This document shows positions 1 through 6,549 of a DNA stretch of 13,660 bases, piece by piece; the stretch's first letter is position 1, and every line of letters begins with the position of its first letter. The stretch is from positions 1 to 13,660 of the forward strand of contig JAEXGP010000063.1 in assembly GCA_023450775.1 (NCBI GenBank). Reading direction: 5' to 3'. Origin of the DNA: Actinomycetes bacterium (GTDB lineage Bacteria > Actinomycetota > Acidimicrobiia > Acidimicrobiales > Microtrichaceae). The translations under genes were made by a program, and so were the position numbers. The notes beneath the pieces were generated by a model. It saw only the letters and a list, made by a program, of their open reading frames with translations, was not told the origin of the DNA and ran no database searches.

Positions 1-642
1 GACCCGCAGCTGGCTGTTGCCGCCGGCCTCGAACGGCGTGTCGCCGCCGAGTGCGACGAAGGTCGGGACCTCGAGCGGCGGTTCCGTGCTGTCGGGCTCG
101 ACGAGTCGGCTGGCACCGTCGAGCTCGAACCCGAACGCCGACGTCCGCGAGACGTGCAGCGTCACCCGGCGCGGTTCACCGGCAGTGCACGCTCCGATGG
201 TGCCGTCGATGAACTCGCACGTCACCGTGGGGGCGGAGTCCAGGTCACCGACGACCCGTTGCGGGGCCTGGATCACCGCGCACCCTTGGCCGTCGTACTT
301 CGCCCGGGTCAGCATGTGGCGACCGTCGGGCTGCTCGGACGTGCGGTACACGACGCGCGTCGAGCGGTCCGACGCCACCAGCGTCACCAGGTGGGTCCCG
401 CCGGAACCGCACGGATCACCCACCGCCTGTGCTCCCTGCACATCCCGGGCGAACTTGATGGAGGACCACTGCGCAGTGGTGGCCTCCTGCTGGCGCTCGT
501 GGCTGGCGTCCTTGATCCCGATGACGCCGGTGAGGCTGATGGCGGCGACGGCCACGCCGATGAGCGCGACGATCACGATGGTGACCAACACCTCGATCAG
601 GGTGAAGCCGGCCGCGTCGCGGTGACGGCTGCCTCTCCGCAT
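1..642 (-). CDS. Type IV pseudopilin-like protein with prepilin cleavage/methylation motif (3' end cut by window edge)
   Basis: The frame is open from an ATG at 642 to the window edge (214 codons, no stop), so the C-terminus is missing. The product starts with a basic leader, MRRGSRHRDAAG, followed by FTLIEVLVT. Gly12/Phe13 is the class III prepilin-peptidase site, with the conserved Glu at mature position +5 (Glu17), and a hydrophobic helix runs over about residues 13-38. In the family, the prepilin peptidase cleaves and N-methylates this end, and the helix packs into a pilus or pseudopilus. The rest looks like a globular pilin head with four cysteines (in GDPCGSG, GQGCAVI, VTCEF and GACTAG) that could form disulfides. 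No strong Shine-Dalgarno is visible; a promoter placed for a nearly leaderless mRNA lies just upstream. The gene diverges from the MFS exporter at 813. It could be a minor pilin or a secretion pseudopilin; companion genes would lie to the left of the window. Confidence 0.85.
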   Translation of the reverse strand, partial: MRRGSRHRDAAGFTLIEVLVTIVIVALIGVAVAAISLTGVIGIKDASHERQQEATTAQWSSIKFARDVQGAQAVGDPCGSGGTHLVTLVASDRSTRVVYRTSEQPDGRHMLTRAKYDGQGCAVIQAPQRVVGDLDSAPTVTCEFIDGTIGACTAGEPRRVTLHVSRTSAFGFELDGASRLVEPDSTEPPLEVPTFVALGGDTPFEAGGNSQLRV

Positions 643-649
643 GGGAGTG

Positions 650-678
650 AGGCTAAACGGTCAGTGACCAAACGTCAC
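650..678 (-). promoter_or_regulatory. Candidate promoter of the pseudopilin gene
   Basis: On the minus strand, GTGACG (673-678; matches TTGACA at positions 2-5) is separated by 17 bp from TAGCCT (650-655; fits TANNNT). Transcription starting about 7 nt past the last T would begin at 643 or 642, that is, at the ATG, giving a leaderless or near-leaderless mRNA. The operator-like palindrome at 680-693 directly abuts the -35 element. This is inferred from sequence only. Confidence 0.45.
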
Positions 679-679
679 C

Positions 680-737
680 GGGTGAACTCACCCACACGAG
701 TAGCGGTCGGACCACCACTTTCCGAGTGAACTCACCC
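680..737. promoter_or_regulatory. Two copies of an operator-like palindrome in the divergent pilin/MFS region
   Basis: GGGTGAACTCACCC (680-693) is an inverted repeat with arms GGGTGA/TCACCC and a 2-bp spacer. GAGTGAACTCACCC (724-737) is a second copy differing by one base. The copies share GTGAACTCACCC and are 44 bp apart, close to four helical turns, so a dimer bound at each would lie on nearly the same DNA face. The first copy abuts the likely pilin -35 element; the second lies 76 bp before the MFS start. The protein that binds is unknown. MFS exporters of this class are often controlled by TetR or MarR repressors, but none is encoded next to this region. Confidence 0.45.
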
Positions 738-800
738 GCCCGTCCACCGCAGGAGATCGCCGGCGTCGACCGCCGATGCGGATAGACAGGGCGGACCGGC

Positions 801-806
801 AGGAGG
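801..806 (+). promoter_or_regulatory. Shine-Dalgarno that fixes the GTG start of the MFS gene
   Basis: AGGAGG lies 6 nt before the GTG at 813. It settles the start at GTG rather than at internal ATGs further in, such as those in the first membrane helix. Confidence 0.8.
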
Positions 807-812
807 GGACAC

Positions 813-2411
813 GTGAGCGCAGCAGCACCGGGGCAGCCGGCGGATTCGGGCCAGGGCGAGCGACGGCTCGCGATCCTCCTCGCCATGGCCATGTTCGTGC
901 TCGTGGTCGACACGTCGCTCATGAACGTGTCGATCGCGGCGGTGATCCGTGACCTGGACACCACCGCGAGCGGCGTGCAGGCGGCGATCGCGCTCGAGGC
1001 CTTGGTGTCCGCCGCCTTCATCCTCATCAACAGCAAGGTCGGCGACCTGATCGGCCGCAAGCGGGCGTACGTGATCGGCCTCTGCGCCTACGCGACCGGA
1101 GCACTCGCCATGGTGCTGGCCCAGAGCCTCACGGCGATCGTCGTGTTCTGGGCGATCGTCGGCGGCTTGGGCGCGTCGCTGCTGCTGCCGGCCATGCAGT
1201 CGCTGATCCACGGCAACTTCACCGGTGCCGCGCAGCGCCAGGCCTACGCGCTCGTCGGCGCGTCCGCTGCGATCGCCGCCGCGGTCGGCCCGCTCCTGGG
1301 CGGCTTCGTCACCACCTACCTGTCGTGGCGCGTCGGCTTCGGCCTGGAGGTCGTGATCATCGCCGTCGTGCTCAGCCAGATCGGTCTCGTCCGCGACGTG
1401 CCCTTCACGGGAGACCGCAGCATCGACGTCCCGGGAGCGATCCTGTCCGTCCTCGGCATGGGCGGCGTCGTGCTCGGCATCCTGCTGTGGCAGGAGGGCG
1501 GCGAAGCGGTCGGCGTGACGATCGCGATCGGTGCGGCCGCGCTGGCCGGCCTCGCCATGTGGCTCGTCCGGGCCCGACGCAGCGGCCGCCCGGCGCTGAT
1601 CGACCCCGACCTGTTCCGCCACGCCAACTTCACCGCCGGCGTCACCGGTCAGATGCTGCAGCAGGTCACGCTCGGCGGCGCCATGATCGCCCTGCCGCTG
1701 TTCCTCCAGATGACGCTGGAGTACGACGCCATGCAGGCGGGCCTGGCCCTGGCGCCGCTGTCGCTGAGCATGTTCGGCGCGGCGCTCCTCGCCGGCCGGC
1801 GCGCCGGTGACCGTCGACCCGCGTCGATCATCCGCGTCGGCTTCCTCACCACGCTGGTCGGCATGGGCGTGATCATCCCGCTCGTCCCCAGGATCGACAG
1901 CGGGTGGTGGCTCGTCCTCCCGCTCGCGGTCGCCGGCACGGGCCTGGGTCTGCTGGTCTCGCAGCTGAACAACTACACGCTCGCCCCGGTCGACGAGGAC
2001 CGTGTGAGCGAGGCCGCCGGTGTGAACTCCGCGGCCGGCAACTTCGGGTTGTCGTTCGGCCTGGCGTTCGCCGGCGGGATCCTGCTCGCCGTGCTGTCGT
2101 TCACGTTCACCGACATGGTCGTGGGCAACCCCGAGATCCCCGCCCGCGAGCAGGAGCAGCTCGCCGACGCGCTGGAGCACGACGCCGAGGTGATGAGCCG
2201 GACGCAGCTGGACGCGCTCATCACCGAGCAGCCGCCGGCGGTGGAGGCCGAGGTGCTCGCGATCAACGACGACGCCCGGAACCGATCGCTGCAGGTCGCG
2301 CTGCTGGTGCCGGTGATCGCGGCGCTGCTCGGCACCGCCAACTCGTTCCGGATGGTCCGGCTCCCCGACATCAGACCGTCGGGAGACCTCGGAGGACTTG
2401 ACCTGGGGTGA
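813..2411 (+). CDS. MFS drug/metabolite exporter, DHA2 (EmrB/QacA-like, 14-helix) family
   Basis: The 532-residue protein is the usual size for the 14-TM DHA2 branch of the major facilitator superfamily, whose members export drugs or metabolites by proton antiport. Visible motifs in order: the helix 1 signature VVDTSLMNVS (about 31-40), motif A between helices 2 and 3 (SKVGDLIGRKR, about 74-84), and motif C in helix 5 (GASAAIAAAVGPLLGGF, about 149-165), which marks antiporters. Between the last two helices is a polar loop (about 435-490, rich in Glu, Gln and Asp), typical of QacA-like proteins. The start is set by AGGAGG 6 nt upstream. It converges on marR with a 12-bp gap and diverges from the pseudopilin gene; two palindromes in the shared upstream region may be operators. 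The substrate cannot be read from the sequence. I am sure of the family, not of the substrate. Confidence 0.9.
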   Translation: MSAAAPGQPADSGQGERRLAILLAMAMFVLVVDTSLMNVSIAAVIRDLDTTASGVQAAIALEALVSAAFILINSKVGDLIGRKRAYVIGLCAYATGALAMVLAQSLTAIVVFWAIVGGLGASLLLPAMQSLIHGNFTGAAQRQAYALVGASAAIAAAVGPLLGGFVTTYLSWRVGFGLEVVIIAVVLSQIGLVRDVPFTGDRSIDVPGAILSVLGMGGVVLGILLWQEGGEAVGVTIAIGAAALAGLAMWLVRARRSGRPALIDPDLFRHANFTAGVTGQMLQQVTLGGAMIALPLFLQMTLEYDAMQAGLALAPLSLSMFGAALLAGRRAGDRRPASIIRVGFLTTLVGMGVIIPLVPRIDSGWWLVLPLAVAGTGLGLLVSQLNNYTLAPVDEDRVSEAAGVNSAAGNFGLSFGLAFAGGILLAVLSFTFTDMVVGNPEIPAREQEQLADALEHDAEVMSRTQLDALITEQPPAVEAEVLAINDDARNRSLQVALLVPVIAALLGTANSFRMVRLPDIRPSGDLGGLDLG

Positions 2412-2415
2412 CGGC

Positions 2416-2439
2416 GGGCGGGCTCAGTCGAGCTCGCCC
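2416..2439. terminator. GC hairpin at the MFS/marR convergent junction
   Basis: GGGCGGGCTC (2416-2425), loop AGTC, GAGCTCGCCC (2430-2439) form a 10-bp stem with a single G-U wobble as read in the MFS transcript (a C-A mismatch when read from marR). It begins 5 nt after the MFS stop codon and includes the marR stop codon (2424-2426). There is no U-tract, as is common for proposed actinobacterial hairpin terminators. Confidence 0.55.
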
Positions 2440-2834
2440 AGCACGTCGTTCATCTGCGATCGGAACCGCCGGAGCTCGTCGCGGTGCTGGAGGGACAGCG
2501 TCGCGAGCAGCTCCTCGCCGTGCTCGGTGATCGTGGCGAGCTGACGCCGGTGGTCGGCGGGGTCGGCCTGCGTCGCCACCAGGTCCGCAGCAGCGGCTCG
2601 CTGCACGAGCTCGACCGTGGAGTGGTGCCGCAGCTGCAGCACGTCGGCCAGATCCGCGATCGACGGCGGCCGCTCGCCGGCCCAGCCCTTGATCGCCAGC
2701 AGCAGCTGGTGCTGCGCCGGCGTGAGGCCGGCTGCCCGGGCCGCCTCTTCGGAGAAGCGGAGGAACACCCGCAGGGCGTGACGGAACCGTGCCAGCGCGC
2801 GGTAGTCGCGGTCGGAGAGCGTGCGGTCGGTCAC
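2424..2834 (-). CDS. MarR-family transcriptional regulator
   Basis: This 136-residue protein has the size and layout of MarR winged-helix dimers. The N-terminal dimerisation helix covers about residues 10-34 and LTPAQHQLLLAI begins at 37. The recognition region is SIADLADVLQLRHHSTVELV (58-77), and the wing follows in DPADHRRQLATIT (91-103). The C-terminal helix closes the dimer in this family. I chose the GTG at 2834 because it overlaps the clc stop codon in GTGA, a coupling arrangement; the frame is open much further upstream, but that stretch is only the shadow of clc. MarR proteins typically repress their own operon and release DNA on binding a small ligand. The likely target is the pseudo-palindrome at the clc start (4068-4084), and the nearby convergent MFS exporter is a second possibility. 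The ligand is unknown. Confidence 0.9.
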   Translation of the reverse strand: MTDRTLSDRDYRALARFRHALRVFLRFSEEAARAAGLTPAQHQLLLAIKGWAGERPPSIADLADVLQLRHHSTVELVQRAAAADLVATQADPADHRRQLATITEHGEELLATLSLQHRDELRRFRSQMNDVLGELD

Positions 2835-4069
2835 CCCACCGATGCTGGCACGGTGGCGCGCTCGCGCTGCGTCTCGATCAACGAGACCCCCGGGCTGGCG
2901 ATCATGGCCACCACGGCGGCGATCAGCAGCACCGGGAGCAGCGGCAGACCGGCCATCTCGGTCACCACGAGCGTGGTGCCGATCGGCGTCTTGGTGACCC
3001 CCACGCACAGGGCGACCATGGCGCAGGCCATCAGCACGGACGGGTGGATGGCCGGCACGTACAGGTGGGCGAGCTGTCCGGCGGCGGCACCCATGAAGAA
3101 CAGCGGGATGATGAAGCCGCCCTTCCACCCCGCCGCGAGCGTGACCGTCGTGCCGAGCAGCTTGGCCAGGACCGCCACGGCGAGCGCGCCCGCCGCGAGC
3201 CGGGCGTCGACGAGCTGGCCGAGCTGCTCCTCGCCGAAGGTCAGCGCGTACGGCGACCACCATCCGAGCAGTCCCAACACCACGCCGCCGAGCACGTACC
3301 GGCCGGCGACCGGCACCCGTGCGACCGTCCAGCGGAGCACTCGCGTGGTCCCGGCGAACGCGGCGGCGCCGAGTGCGCCGAGCACGCCGATCAGCGCGGC
3401 CACCGCCAGATCGCCCATGTGCAGCGTGCCGACCGCCGGGAACCGCCACACCGGTTCCACCCCGAGCCCGCTGAGGCCCAGGTAGACCGCGTAGCCGCAG
3501 AGCGAGCCGACGACCGACGGCAGCAGCGCCTCGTAGTACTGGAGGCCACGGCGGTGCAGGATCTCGAGGGCGAAGATCGCCGAGCCGAGCGGCGCGCCGA
3601 ACAGGACGGTGAACCCCGCGGCCATGCCGGTGATCGTGAGGATCCGGACATCCGCTCGGTTCCGCCCGAGGCCGTTGCCGACCATCGTCCCGATCGTGCC
3701 GGTCGACTGCACCAGCGGCGCCTCCGGGCCCATGCCGGCGCCCGCCGACACGCACAGCAGCGACGCGGGGATCAGCGAACGCAGCGACGTGATGTCCCGG
3801 GCCCCGCCGAGCACGTGGATGTTGTCGACCAGGAGCTCGACGTTGCCGGTCTCCCCGCCGATGCGCGTGATGAGCGCGACGGCGGCCCCGACCGCGGTCA
3901 GGATCGCCAGCTGCACCGCCGAGCTGTGGTGCTCGGGGCCGAGGAGGCGCTGCAGGACGTGGAGCACACCCACGTAGGCCGCGCCCAGCAGTCCGCCCGC
4001 GATCCCGACCGCGATGACGGGCGGTCCGAGCCGCTCACGGATGTGGATGATGGCCTTGCGCACCAACAC
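2831..4069 (-). CDS. ClC-family anion channel/transporter
   Basis: The protein is about 412 residues, typical for bacterial ClC proteins, which are homodimeric membrane proteins carrying chloride, fluoride or other anions. It shows the selectivity-filter motifs GPEAP (114-118, the GxExP gate with Glu116), GGFIIP (317-322, GxFxP) and a C-terminal TKTPIGTTLVVTEM segment. The first ClC motif (GSGIP) is not recognisable. By eye, ALEIL (167-171) lines up with the E. coli ClC-ec1 IEEM segment so that Ile170 replaces the inner proton glutamate (Glu203), as in channel-type members. The start is uncertain: GTG 4069, TTG 4066 and GTG 4063 are in frame, and none has a clear Shine-Dalgarno. Longer versions would run into the divergent SDR gene. 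It is followed by marR with a 4-bp overlap, so the pair is one operon. Confidence 0.88.
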   Translation of the reverse strand: MLVRKAIIHIRERLGPPVIAVGIAGGLLGAAYVGVLHVLQRLLGPEHHSSAVQLAILTAVGAAVALITRIGGETGNVELLVDNIHVLGGARDITSLRSLIPASLLCVSAGAGMGPEAPLVQSTGTIGTMVGNGLGRNRADVRILTITGMAAGFTVLFGAPLGSAIFALEILHRRGLQYYEALLPSVVGSLCGYAVYLGLSGLGVEPVWRFPAVGTLHMGDLAVAALIGVLGALGAAAFAGTTRVLRWTVARVPVAGRYVLGGVVLGLLGWWSPYALTFGEEQLGQLVDARLAAGALAVAVLAKLLGTTVTLAAGWKGGFIIPLFFMGAAAGQLAHLYVPAIHPSVLMACAMVALCVGVTKTPIGTTLVVTEMAGLPLLPVLLIAAVVAMIASPGVSLIETQRERATVPASVG

Positions 4070-4087
4070 ATCGTACTGCGATATATC
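4068..4087 (-). promoter_or_regulatory. AT-rich promoter candidate and pseudo-palindromic operator at the clc start
   Basis: ACATCGTACTGCGATAT (4068-4084, plus strand) is a 17-bp pseudo-palindrome with 12 of 16 non-centre positions symmetric and core arms ATCG/CGAT. It overlaps GATATATC (4080-4087), a perfect 8-bp palindrome and one of the most AT-rich spots in the window. On the minus strand TATATC could serve as a -10 element with a weak TTCCCT 17 bp upstream, giving a very short leader for clc. The size suits a MarR dimer site, making the clc-marR regulator the prime candidate binder. The SDR gene starting at 4206 could share this promoter region. Confidence 0.4.
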
Positions 4088-4195
4088 TGCGGGCCCCAAT
4101 CGAGGGAACCGCCTGTGACCGGGACGTCGAGCGTGCGGCCGCCGGTGCGGCGGTGTGGGAGCCTCGTGCGCGCCGAACCGTGTGCGGAGGACCCG

Positions 4196-4201
4196 AGGAG
4201 G
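4196..4201 (+). promoter_or_regulatory. Shine-Dalgarno that fixes the GTG start of the SDR gene
   Basis: AGGAGG ends 4 nt before the GTG at 4206. The in-frame upstream ATG at 4155 has no comparable site, and the 17 extra residues (Arg- and Cys-containing, no SDR similarity) do not look like coding sequence. Confidence 0.75.
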
Positions 4202-4205
4202 ACAC

Positions 4206-5132
4206 GTGGAGCGCTGGACCGAGGACGACATCGCGCCGCTGGGTGGCCGGACCTTCATGGTCACCGGAGCCAACAGCGGTCTCGGGTTCGAGACCGCCCG
4301 TGCGCTGGCCGGCCACGGCGCCCGCGTGCTCATGACCGCACGCGACCGGGCGAAGGGAGCGGTCGCCGCCGACCGCATCCGCAGCGCCGACCCCGACGCG
4401 GACGTGGAGCTCGTGATCCTGGACCTCGCGGATCTGGACAGCGTGCGGTCGGTCGCCGCGGACCTGGACGGCCCGCTCGACGTCCTGGTCAACAACGCCG
4501 GGGTGATGATGCCGCCGCGCTCGCTGTCGCCGCAGGGCCACGAGCTCCAGTTCGCGACCAACCATCTGGGCCACTTCGCACTGACGGGGCTGCTGATGGA
4601 CCGCCTGGTGGCATCGGACGAGGCCGGGCGCGACGCCCGCGTCGTCACGGTCAGCTCGACCATGCATCGTCCGGGTCGGATCCACTACGACGACCTGACG
4701 GGGGAGCGGGGCTACAGCCCGACCGGGTGGTACTCCCAGTCCAAGTTCGCCAACGTGCTGTTCGGCCTGGAGCTCGACCGCCGGCTGCGCGCCGCCGGCT
4801 CCGGGATCCGCAGCGTGCTCGCCCATCCCGGGTACGCGGCGACCAACCTCCAGTCGACCGGTCCCAGCGGGCTGTCCAAGGTGCTGATGTCGGTGGGCAA
4901 CCGGCTCATGGCGCAGAGCGCGGCGGCCGGCGCGCGCAGCGAGCTGTACGCCGCCACCGATCCCGACGTCCGGGGCGGGCAGTTCATCGGGCCCGACGGG
5001 CTGGGCCAGAACCGTGGCCACCCGAAGGTGGTGCGGCCGGTCGGTCGGGCGGAGGACCGGGGCGACGCCCGCCGTCTGTGGGAGCTGTCCGAGGAGCTGA
5101 CCGGCGTGCGCTTCGACCTGCCTGCGGCCTGA
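4206..5132 (+). CDS. Short-chain dehydrogenase/reductase (retinol dehydrogenase-like SDR), NAD(P)-dependent
   Basis: This 308-residue cytosolic oxidoreductase has a Rossmann fold. The cofactor loop is TGANSGLG (20-27) and Arg46 after the second strand (TARD) suggests a preference for NADP(H). NNAG is at 96-99. The catalytic set is Asn119, Ser150/151 (VSST), and Tyr176 with Lys180 in YSQSK. The length and the H-E-L-Q-F-A-T-N-H-L-G-H segment (112-123) match the retinol-dehydrogenase/WWOX-like SDR branch, larger than the 250-residue classical SDRs. Family members reduce or oxidise carbonyl/alcohol groups, and the substrate here cannot be deduced. The gene diverges from clc, sharing a 136-bp upstream region, and converges on a small hypothetical gene with a strong hairpin between them. 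All catalytic residues are intact. Confidence 0.92.
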   Translation: MERWTEDDIAPLGGRTFMVTGANSGLGFETARALAGHGARVLMTARDRAKGAVAADRIRSADPDADVELVILDLADLDSVRSVAADLDGPLDVLVNNAGVMMPPRSLSPQGHELQFATNHLGHFALTGLLMDRLVASDEAGRDARVVTVSSTMHRPGRIHYDDLTGERGYSPTGWYSQSKFANVLFGLELDRRLRAAGSGIRSVLAHPGYAATNLQSTGPSGLSKVLMSVGNRLMAQSAAAGARSELYAATDPDVRGGQFIGPDGLGQNRGHPKVVRPVGRAEDRGDARRLWELSEELTGVRFDLPAA

Positions 5133-5170
5133 GCTCGGGCTCGCCCAGCTGACGTTCGCCGGTCGAGCGA

Positions 5171-5205
5171 GGCGGGGCCGGTGCGTCAGCGGCGCCGGCC
5201 CCGCC
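5171..5205. terminator. Strong bidirectional GC hairpin after the SDR gene
   Basis: GGCGGGGCCGG (5171-5181) and CCGGCCCCGCC (5195-5205) are perfect 11-bp inverted arms around a 13-nt loop. The loop contains the stop codon (5186-5188) of the opposing gene, and the right arm codes for the Arg-rich tail of that gene's product. There is no U-tract on either side. The position at a convergent junction supports a shared terminator. Confidence 0.65.
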
Positions 5206-5629
5206 GGTGCGCGGGACCCCGCCGTCGCCACTCGAGCTCGATCACCCCGTCGTCGGGCAGCGCTCGCCACCGCTCGAGCATGGCGTCGAGCTCCGGGCCC
5301 GACTCCGTCGTCTCACCGGCGCGCCAGGCGAAGAACTCGCGGTTCACCCGCTCCTCGGCCGCATCGAGCTCGCCGGCGTGCTCCCGGATCACCGTCGTTC
5401 CCTGCGGCGTGCGCTTGCGACTGAGCGACCGGAACGTGGCCCCGGCGGCGACGCATCCCCAGAACCCCCGCTCGATGCCGAGCGCGTCCTCGATCACGAA
5501 CGTGGCGAGGTCGTGGGGAACGTCGGGCCCGGCCGCCATCATGGGCCCGGGGACGCGGGTCCGTGGCGGCCGCAGCGCCTCCCACGCGCACACCCGGCCG
5601 CCGCCGGTCTTCCAGAACCGGACGACCAT
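5186..5629 (-). CDS. Uncharacterised small soluble protein with a PHDL motif
   Basis: This is a 147-residue protein if started at ATG 5629; GTG 5659 would add 10 residues (VDRARGGPRP), and neither start has a clear ribosome site. There are no membrane segments or signal peptide. Visible features are an N-terminal strand-like MVVRFWKTGGGR, a central VPHDLATFVIEDALGIERGF (about 53-72) followed by WGCVAAGATF, a helical acidic middle (HAGELDAAEERVNREFF), and a very basic Arg-rich C-terminus. From memory, the spaced pattern P-H-D-L, an acidic residue in the next helix, then G-F-W-G-x-V-A-A-G recurs in a widespread family of short bacterial proteins with no assigned function; I give no function. 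The His-Asp pair could be a metal or catalytic site, but that is speculation. It converges on the SDR gene and diverges from the DUF1345 gene. Confidence 0.65.
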   Translation of the reverse strand: MVVRFWKTGGGRVCAWEALRPPRTRVPGPMMAAGPDVPHDLATFVIEDALGIERGFWGCVAAGATFRSLSRKRTPQGTTVIREHAGELDAAEERVNREFFAWRAGETTESGPELDAMLERWRALPDDGVIELEWRRRGPAHRRGRRR

Positions 5630-5761
5630 CGGGCGAGGTCCGCCACGGGCACGATCCACGCCGGCCACGGTACGAGCCCGTCGCGGGCGACGGGAAGCGA
5701 GTTGCGGTTCCTGGTCGATCGGCGCCCGCGGGATCCGATCGGTGCCGCGACCGACGACCCA

Positions 5762-5767
5762 TACTCT
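5762..5767 (+). promoter_or_regulatory. Candidate -10 element for leaderless transcription of the DUF1345 gene
   Basis: TACTCT fits TANNNT and its last T lies 7 nt before the GTG at 5774, the spacing expected if transcription starts on the start codon. No Shine-Dalgarno is present, which supports a leaderless mRNA. No convincing -35 element is seen. Confidence 0.4.
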
Positions 5768-5773
5768 CTGTCC

Positions 5774-6508
5774 GTGAGCGATCGACCGACCCCGTCGTCG
5801 CGCGACGACGAGCCGCTGCCCGACCGCAGCGACATGCGCTCGTGCTCCGACGGGTGGCGGGCCATGTGGGCGACCGGCGCCGCGGTCGTGATCGCGACCG
5901 CCCTCGGGTTCGTACTCCCCACCGACCTGGAGGTCCTCGAGGGGCGCGGGCGCGAGTTCCTCCTGGTGCTCGTCGGCTGGAACATCTTCTGCGTGGTGTA
6001 CGTGATCCACACGCACCGGGCGTTCGCCCGGGTGGACGCTCATGAGTTCAAGGCGCGCATGAAGGCGCGCGACGACCTGGAGAACGCGTTCTGGCGACGT
6101 GTCAGCCCGTACGGGGACGGTCCCACGTTCGCCATCGAGGCCACGGTCGTGTCGTTCTTCGTGGTGCTGGTCGTGCCGCACCTCAAGGCCGTCCAGATCA
6201 ACCCGTGGGTGCTGGTGCCGCTGACGCTCAGCATCCTGCTCTGCTGCTGGGCGCTGTCGATCGTCGCCTACACGCTGCACTACGCGCAGAAGGACATCGC
6301 CACGCCCAGCCTGGACTTCCCCGGCGACCGGACCGGCGCGTACGGCGACTACCTGTACTTCTCGATCGCGGTGAGCACCACCTTCGGGGCCACCGACGTG
6401 AACATCACGCAGCCGGCCATGCGCAGGGTCGTGAACCTCCACACGATCCTGACGTTCCTCTACAACTCGGTGATCGTCGCGCTGCTCGCGTCGCTGCTCA
6501 TCCGCTGA
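5774..6508 (+). CDS. DUF1345-family membrane protein
   Basis: This 244-residue protein has four to five predicted membrane helices: about residues 30-49, 61-78, 118-135, 144-166, and a C-terminal one at 219-242. After the fourth comes a polar stretch, then GDYLYFSIAVSTTFGATDVN, an Arg/His-containing turn (MRRVVNLH) and a final helix with FLYNSVIVAL. That C-terminal block is the recognisable DUF1345 signature (aromatic-S pair, TTFG, TDV). It loosely recalls the pore-plus-last-helix segment of two-TM potassium channels, but the TVGYG filter is absent. The function is unknown. The GTG at 5774 was chosen because the TACTCT -10 element sits at leaderless spacing; longer versions lack membrane or family features and would overlap the opposing gene. 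The next gene follows after 41 bp on the same strand and also encodes a membrane protein. Confidence 0.82.
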   Translation: MSDRPTPSSRDDEPLPDRSDMRSCSDGWRAMWATGAAVVIATALGFVLPTDLEVLEGRGREFLLVLVGWNIFCVVYVIHTHRAFARVDAHEFKARMKARDDLENAFWRRVSPYGDGPTFAIEATVVSFFVVLVVPHLKAVQINPWVLVPLTLSILLCCWALSIVAYTLHYAQKDIATPSLDFPGDRTGAYGDYLYFSIAVSTTFGATDVNITQPAMRRVVNLHTILTFLYNSVIVALLASLLIR

Positions 6509-6549
6509 GGTCCCCGGGCCGCGTCGCGGCCGTGGGCGAGAATGACCCG

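Noticed and set aside
801..815. Shared context AGGAGG...ACACGTG at the MFS and SDR starts as a common regulatory site
   Set aside because: The match is just a Shine-Dalgarno plus ACAC before GTG; too short and positioned as a ribosome site, so coincidence or translation-start bias is enough.
732..2180. A 482-codon minus-strand frame antisense to the MFS gene
   Set aside because: Its product is dominated by Glu, Arg, Asp and His repeats with no recognisable fold; the MFS frame has all family motifs and a Shine-Dalgarno.
2424..3755. A long version of the MarR gene (443 codons)
   Set aside because: The extra N-terminal part lies in another frame of clc and is Arg/Gly-rich nonsense; MarR proteins are about 140 residues and the GTGA overlap gives a natural start.
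2789..5152. A 787-codon plus-strand open frame across the MarR/ClC/SDR region
   Set aside because: It is antisense to two well-supported genes and then out of frame with the SDR gene; its product is an Arg/Asp/Gly/His-rich mix with no domain, typical of GC-rich shadow frames.
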